Shown: piece after piece, positions 59,818-64,000 of the stretch
Numbering within the stretch: position 1 is the stretch's first letter
Layout: each line of letters opens with the position of its first letter
From: Plantactinospora sp. BC1
GTDB taxonomy: Bacteria; Actinomycetota; Actinomycetes; Mycobacteriales; Micromonosporaceae
Reading direction: 5' to 3'
Length of the DNA: 64,000 nucleotides
NCBI RefSeq assembly: GCF_003030345.1
Contig: NZ_CP028158.1
Span: 248,001-312,000, forward strand
Made by a program: the position numbers and the translations under genes
Notes under the pieces: model-generated
What the model was told of the DNA's origin: nothing
Databases searched by the model: none
What the model saw: the letters and a program-made list of their open reading frames with translations, nothing else

Positions 59818-61359
59818 TCAGCCGGCGGCGACCCGAACCTCGAGCAGGCCGACGGAGGCCGCCGACCCCTGTAGTACGACCCGCAGCCGGCTGGTGTTCA
59901 CCCCGGTGAAGGTGACCCGGTTGTACTGGTTCACCGCGGTCGGGTAACCGCTCGCGCCGGGCACGTCCAGGTAGCCGCTGCCGTTCCAGTACTGCACCCG
60001 CCAGCCGGCGGGGGTGCGGACCCCGCCGTTGTCGTCGAAGAAGTAGACCTCGGCGGCGGAGACGCTCTGCGCCTGTGGCCAGGTCAGTTCGACCCACTGC
60101 TCACCCTGCTCCGGCCAGGTGCCCCAGCGGGGGTTGGCGGCGTCGTTCGACGACGTCGGCTCGACACCGTCGTTGACCGCCGCGACGTTCTCCCATGGCG
60201 AGGTGTAGGACGCGGTCGCGGTGGCCGAGCGGGCCAGGTTGCCGGCCGGCGGATCGGGGTTCGGTCCCGGGCCGCCGCCGGTGCCCCGGATCAGGAAGAG
60301 GTTGTCGGCGACGTTGAAGTACTGGGCCAGGTAGCTGCCGGCCGGCGGGTTGGTGTGGTAGTAGTCGTCGTGGTTGCAGTCCAGGCGCTGGTCGAGGGCA
60401 CGGTCCGCACACCTGGTCTGGATCACCGTGTTCGCGTTGTCCTTGTAGCACATCACGTCCCACTCGTCGACGCAGTGGGCGTAGCCGGAGGCGTTCGGCG
60501 CGTTGTTGTTGACGGCGCCGAGGGTGTGCCCGAGTTCGTGCGCCGCGACGCCGGCACTCCAGCAGCCGTTGTCCATCCGGGCGTACTCCGGTCCGGAGTT
60601 CGACCGGTTGGCGTCGCTCTTGCGGGTGTCGCCCGCGAACCCGCCCAGTCCACAAAAGACCCGGGCGTCGACGAACTGGAGATACTTGCGGTCGGTACGG
60701 GTGTAGCCGGCCGCCTTGACCGCGTTGAGCAGTGGTGCCCAGTCGTTGGCGTTCAGCGCGGCGTCGGGGATCTGCACGTCCCGGACGACGGGCCGGCAGG
60801 CGCCCCCGACGGACTCGGTGACGTACCGGACGTGCCGTTCGCCGCCGGTGGCCCGGGCGCTCTCGTTGAAGATCACGTCGACCGCCTCGGCGAGTTGCCG
60901 GAAGGTCTCCAGGTACTGGTTGTACCGGCTGGTGCTGCCGCGCACGTAGAGCACCTCGACGCGGCGGCCGGAGACTCCGTCACCCTCGCAGACGGCGAGC
61001 GGCTGGCTGCCCGCCCCGGCCCTGCCGGCCGGCAGCGGTGCCACCGGTCGCTTGACGGAGAGGCCGGCGGGCGCCGGATCGGGTCCGTGGGTGCACATCG
61101 CCGGTTCGACGCCGATCACCCGGAACAGCCCCGCGCACGGACCGGACCGGTCGGCGGCGAGTCCGGTGTAGACCAGCCCACGGTCGAGGTCGTCGGCCGG
61201 TACGGCGAGCGGGGCGGCGGCCGGTCGGTCCCGGTCCGGCGTGGCCGGCGGGCCTGCCTGGGCGGAACCTCCGAGGGTCGCCATCGCCATGACGGCCGCC
61301 AGGCCGACCGCGACAACTGCCTCTCGTCGGCGCCCCGAGGCGTGCGGTGGTGCTGACAT
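59818..61359 (-). CDS. Secreted zinc metallopeptidase with C-terminal discoidin-like domain
   Basis: This 513-residue protein has a signal peptide (about 1-35). The catalytic domain (about 120-360) shows H274-E275-L-G-H278 in AAHELGHTLGAVNNN, a Met-turn DVMCY near 301-305 and several cysteines. At the position of the third metzincin ligand the sequence has Asn284, while a conserved GYAHC His295 nearby may supply the ligand. The C-terminal 135 residues form an F5/8C-like beta-sandwich (NLARSATATASYTSPW, with paired Trp/Tyr), as found in wall-active enzymes. GGAAGGAG precedes the ATG at 61359. Confidence 0.82.
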   Translation of the reverse strand: MSAPPHASGRRREAVVAVGLAAVMAMATLGGSAQAGPPATPDRDRPAAAPLAVPADDLDRGLVYTGLAADRSGPCAGLFRVIGVEPAMCTHGPDPAPAGLSVKRPVAPLPAGRAGAGSQPLAVCEGDGVSGRRVEVLYVRGSTSRYNQYLETFRQLAEAVDVIFNESARATGGERHVRYVTESVGGACRPVVRDVQIPDAALNANDWAPLLNAVKAAGYTRTDRKYLQFVDARVFCGLGGFAGDTRKSDANRSNSGPEYARMDNGCWSAGVAAHELGHTLGAVNNNAPNASGYAHCVDEWDVMCYKDNANTVIQTRCADRALDQRLDCNHDDYYHTNPPAGSYLAQYFNVADNLFLIRGTGGGPGPNPDPPAGNLARSATATASYTSPWENVAAVNDGVEPTSSNDAANPRWGTWPEQGEQWVELTWPQAQSVSAAEVYFFDDNGGVRTPAGWRVQYWNGSGYLDVPGASGYPTAVNQYNRVTFTGVNTSRLRVVLQGSAASVGLLEVRVAAG

Positions 61360-61441
61360 GGTGCTCCTTCCGACAGTATGGATCTCGTCAGCCGGTGGGC
61401 GCCGACAAGGCAACAGAGTTACCTATCTCGATCTTTCGATA

Positions 61442-61451
61442 AAAACGTTTT
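61442..61451. promoter_or_regulatory. LacI-type palindrome AAAACGTTTT upstream of the zinc peptidase
   Basis: A perfect 10-bp palindrome AAAACGTTTT, about 85 bp before the peptidase start, resembles LacI/GalR operators (central CG). Such an A+T-rich palindrome is unusual in this genome; the regulator is unknown. Confidence 0.35.
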
Positions 61452-61710
61452 CGGCACGGTAGGCGGTCTTCTTCGACACCGTCAAGAGCACGTACTGTTA
61501 CCGACGTCGATGTGTCGCCGGCCGAGGTGCCGGAACTGACCTGCGTCGAAGTCGGCGAAGCCGTCGCATGGCGCAGGTCAGCGCGGTCGCGGCCGGAGGG
61601 GGTTGCCGGCGGCGCCGTTCAGATGCTGAAAACCTTTTCGGGTACCGCGCGCCGCCGCGATCGCGCGCCGGCAACCGGGCGAGGCCGTTCTGAGCCCCGA
61701 CGGCACAGTC

Positions 61711-61742
61711 GTGGCCCGGGGACCGGTCGGTCCCCGGGCCAC
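61711..61742 (-). terminator. Terminator of the PRC-barrel-like gene
   Basis: A perfect 14-bp stem (GTGGCCCGGGGACC / GGTCCCCGGGCCAC) with a GGTC loop begins 22 bp beyond the stop at 61764. Confidence 0.75.
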
Positions 61743-61763
61743 GGCCCGTTCGGATACGGCGGC

Positions 61764-62093
61764 TCAGCCGGCCCGGGAGAGCGCGTCGCGCGGCACCGTG
61801 AGGGTCACCACGCCGGGGTCGGCCTCGGAGACGGTGGCCACCTCACCACCGCCGACGTAGGCGTCGGCGGTGGTCATGCCGTCGAGATCGATCCGCAGGT
61901 AGCCCGCGTCCATCAGCCGCTCCGCCTCCCCGGCGGGGGCGTCCGGGCGTACGTCGGTGCCGGGCTGCTGGACGGCCGACACCGTTCCGACGTGTTGGCC
62001 GGTGACGTCCAGCACGGACATTCCGGTGTTGACCTGGGCGATCGGCAGCGGCTCGGTCGGCATGCCGGGCACTGCGGGCGTGTGCGGATGCAT
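61764..62093 (-). CDS. Small PRC-barrel-like protein
   Basis: This 109-residue cytoplasmic protein has VNTGMSVLDVTGQHVGTVSAVQ in its first third, an acidic middle and a C-terminal VGGGEVATVSEADPGVVTLTV strand, fitting a PRC-barrel/YlmC-like fold. Such proteins bind partner proteins or RNA-processing factors and are often stress-linked. GAAGGAG precedes the ATG. No catalytic residues are apparent. Confidence 0.7.
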   Translation of the reverse strand: MHPHTPAVPGMPTEPLPIAQVNTGMSVLDVTGQHVGTVSAVQQPGTDVRPDAPAGEAERLMDAGYLRIDLDGMTTADAYVGGGEVATVSEADPGVVTLTVPRDALSRAG

Positions 62094-62281
62094 GCCCGTC
62101 TCCTTCCCGCGACCGCCGGCGGCGAAACGTGACCGGGGTGTGCGGCGCTCGGGCGGCCGCCGGGCGGTCTCCGGCTCGGAACGCCGAGCCGGGCGGCGGC
62201 TCGGGTCCGGCCGTGCCATGATGCATGGCGGACGGCCAGCGTGGCGGTCCTGATCGCCACGCCCACCAGGCCACCTGGACA

Positions 62282-64000
62282 ATGACACCGGAACAGCACC
62301 CGCCCGTCGAACCCGAGGGTGAGCAGACCGTTGTGCCCTCGGTCCCGGCTGCCCGGTCCGCCCCGAGCGGCACCGGGCGGCCGGACCGGTTCGACCGGCT
62401 GCGGCGGCACCGACGGTGGCTCTTCGGGCTCGTCGTGGTGGCGCTGCTCGGGCAGATGGCGGCGGCGATGGTCAGCACCGCCCTGCGGCAGACCCCCACC
62501 ATCGACGAACCGGTCTACGTGGGTACCGCCATGGTCTACCTGCGGGAGCACAGCCTGCGGTACAACCCCGAGCATCCGCCACTCGGAAAGCTGATCATCG
62601 GAGCCGGGCTGTCCTTCGCCGACGCGCGCTTCGACCCGGCCTTCACCGGTTCCCAGGGGGCGGTCGGGCGGCATCTGCTCTACGAGTCCGGTAACGACCC
62701 CGGGCGGCTGATGTTGCTGGCGCGGTTGCCGATGATCCTGTTGACGCTGCTGTTCGGACTGGTCGTCTACCTGTTCGCCGGTGACCTCGTCGGCCGGGTG
62801 GGCGGATCGGTGGCGCTCGCGCTGTACGCCTTCTCGCCCGACGTCATCGCGCACGGGTCGTTGGCCACACTCGACGTACCCGCGTCGGGGTTCCTGCTGA
62901 CGTCGGTCTGGCTGCTGTGGCGGGCCCGCCGCCGACCGCTGCGCTACCTGCCACTCGCCGCGGTGGCACTCGGTGCGGCCCTGGCCACCAGGATGAGCGC
63001 GTTGGCGGCGGTGCCGGTGCTGCTCCTGCTGGTCGTCGTCTCCGTCTGGTACGCCGGCCGCCCGAGCGATCTCGGCGCGCGCACCAGGGCCCGGCTGCTC
63101 GCGCTCGGCGCGGCGGCGGGGGTCGGCGTCGGGCTGGTCGCGATCGCCGTGGTCTGGGCCAGCTACCTCGTCGTCGATCCCCGGTTGGGCTGGGCGACGC
63201 CGGAGAACCTGCGTGCCGTGCACGGGCTGCGCGGGCTGGCCCTGGACTGGCTGCCGTTCCCGCAGCCCTACCGGGACGGGATGCGGTTCCAGTTCCTCAT
63301 CGAGGACAAGACGCTCAGTGGGTTCCTGTTCGGCCGGCACTACCGAGGCTCGCGGTGGTATTACCTGCCGGCCGCGATGCTGGTGAAGACGCCGCTCGGC
63401 GCGCTCGCGCTCTGGCTGGCCGGCATCGTGGCGCTGGTGCTGGTGCCCCGGCTTCGCGCCGTGGTGCCGTACGTGCTGGTCCCCCCGGCGGTGCTGCTGG
63501 CCGTGGCGGTGACCGGATCCCGTGACTTCGGCGTCCGGTACGTCATCTTCCTGCCGATGTTCCTGGCGGTCGCCGCCGCTGCCGTGGTCGCCGTCCGCTG
63601 GCGGTGGGCGCCGGCGGTGACCGGGGCACTGGTCCTGTTCGTCGCGGTCAGCTCGCTGAGTACCTACCCCTACTACCTGCCGTACTCGAACGAGGCCTTC
63701 GGCGGGCCGGCGAGGACGCACCGGCACCTGCACGACTCGAACGTCGACTGGGGGCAGGACCTGGGACGGCTGGCCGACCGCCTCCGGCAGCGGTACCCGG
63801 GGGAGCGGGTCTGGCTGGTCTACAAGGGCAGCGGGGTGCCGTCCTACTACGGAATCGTCGCCGCCGACCCGCTCAAGGTCCCGCCGAGCGAGGTGCACGG
63901 GTTGCTCGTCGTGTCGAACAGCCGGGTCGCCAAGGCCGGACCCCCACTGAGCACGCTGATCGAGAGCAGCAGGCCGATCGACCAGGTCGGCCACTCGATC
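62282..64000 (+). CDS. Polytopic glycosyltransferase, PMT_2/ArnT-like (3' end cut off)
   Basis: The frame remains open to the window edge, giving at least 573 residues. It has a cytoplasmic N-terminus, many transmembrane segments (first near 45-65) and the PMT/ArnT-type first-loop motif TIDEPVYVGTAMVYLREHSL near residue 80. The acidic DE pair and EHPPLGKLI (near 100) are typical of lipid-phosphate-sugar-dependent mannosyl- or aminoarabinosyltransferases. A HDSNVDWGQDLGRLADRLRQ periplasmic motif appears later (SNVDWGQDLGRLADRLRQ). It would transfer a sugar from a polyprenyl phosphate to an extracytoplasmic acceptor. The ATG has a weak ribosome-binding site. Confidence 0.78.
   Translation, partial: MTPEQHPPVEPEGEQTVVPSVPAARSAPSGTGRPDRFDRLRRHRRWLFGLVVVALLGQMAAAMVSTALRQTPTIDEPVYVGTAMVYLREHSLRYNPEHPPLGKLIIGAGLSFADARFDPAFTGSQGAVGRHLLYESGNDPGRLMLLARLPMILLTLLFGLVVYLFAGDLVGRVGGSVALALYAFSPDVIAHGSLATLDVPASGFLLTSVWLLWRARRRPLRYLPLAAVALGAALATRMSALAAVPVLLLLVVVSVWYAGRPSDLGARTRARLLALGAAAGVGVGLVAIAVVWASYLVVDPRLGWATPENLRAVHGLRGLALDWLPFPQPYRDGMRFQFLIEDKTLSGFLFGRHYRGSRWYYLPAAMLVKTPLGALALWLAGIVALVLVPRLRAVVPYVLVPPAVLLAVAVTGSRDFGVRYVIFLPMFLAVAAAAVVAVRWRWAPAVTGALVLFVAVSSLSTYPYYLPYSNEAFGGPARTHRHLHDSNVDWGQDLGRLADRLRQRYPGERVWLVYKGSGVPSYYGIVAADPLKVPPSEVHGLLVVSNSRVAKAGPPLSTLIESSRPIDQVGHSI

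Larger units (their letters stand above)
61360..61763. other. 404-bp intergenic region around a shared promoter zone
   Basis: No convincing gene. It contains the upstream region of the peptidase gene with an A+T-rich patch (61430-61455), a candidate operator at 61442-61451, and the terminator of the PRC-barrel-like gene at 61711-61742. Confidence 0.5.

Noticed and set aside
58549-59874. A 441-codon frame spanning the 21-bp repeat
   Set aside because: It is out of frame with the YihY gene, encodes low-complexity ELTGPAP repeats and overlaps two convincing minus-strand genes.

Overview
The window is about 64 kb of very high-GC actinobacterial DNA: codons overwhelmingly end in G or C, GTG starts are common, and several promoters look leaderless. 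The gene content suggests a saprophytic, plant-polymer-degrading filamentous actinomycete, most likely of the Micromonosporaceae. It includes secreted pectate lyases with ricin-type carbohydrate-binding domains, a CE15 esterase with CBM2, DUF4383, DUF3618 and DUF6807 proteins, a SigB/SigF-type sigma factor with STAS partners, and lone ctaD. The taxon is inferred, not shown. I saw no rRNA, tRNA, CRISPR array, transposase, integrase or prophage module. Both ends cut through genes: an IlvD/Edd dehydratase at the left and a polytopic glycosyltransferase at the right.

Region 1 (1-11.3 kb) is a pectin or pectic-oligosaccharide locus. It holds an IlvD/Edd sugar-acid dehydratase, secreted PL9 and PL3 pectate lyases on the minus strand, and a divergent six-gene operon. 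That operon encodes a sugar ABC importer without its ATPase, two tandem DUF6807 proteins and a ROK repressor. Related genes lie further on: a PL1 pectate lyase (30.0-31.5 kb), a FAH-family protein resembling 2-keto-3-deoxy-pentonate dehydratase (32.3-33.5 kb) and a CE15 glucuronoyl esterase with CBM2 (33.6-35.3 kb). A near-identical 20-bp box sits at identical spacing on the -35/-10 elements of both the importer operon and the PL1 gene, so one regulator probably links them.

Region 2 (11.5-29.7 kb) mixes secreted peptidases (M6 immune-inhibitor-A type, M14), a six-hairpin glucosidase, a PdxR-like regulator divergent from an aldo/keto reductase, a MocR-like regulator, an LLM/berberine-bridge flavoprotein fusion, an FMN reductase-like protein, an unclassified secreted TIM-barrel protein and an M23 peptidase. 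Region 3 (35-42.3 kb) holds hypothetical and HEAT-like proteins, a second M14 peptidase, a short cysteine-dioxygenase-like cupin and a DUF2071 protein.

Region 4 (42.4-58.9 kb) looks like general stress response. It has a ferritin-like protein, hemerythrin and paired DUF4383 proteins. Next comes a partner-switching cluster: a STAS-HATPase protein, two STAS proteins and a sigma factor with its own fused STAS domain. Further on are a cytochrome oxidase subunit I, an ECF sigma/anti-sigma/ABC operon, an MFS exporter, and a holin-like/DUF3618/YihY envelope operon. Several of these genes carry GTTT-N15-17-GGGTA-like promoters expected for SigB/SigF-type sigma factors. Region 5 (59-64 kb) has a membrane-anchored secreted protein, a secreted zinc peptidase with a C-terminal beta-sandwich domain, a PRC-barrel-like protein and the truncated glycosyltransferase. 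Many gene ends carry long, near-perfect GC-rich hairpins, annotated here as terminators.
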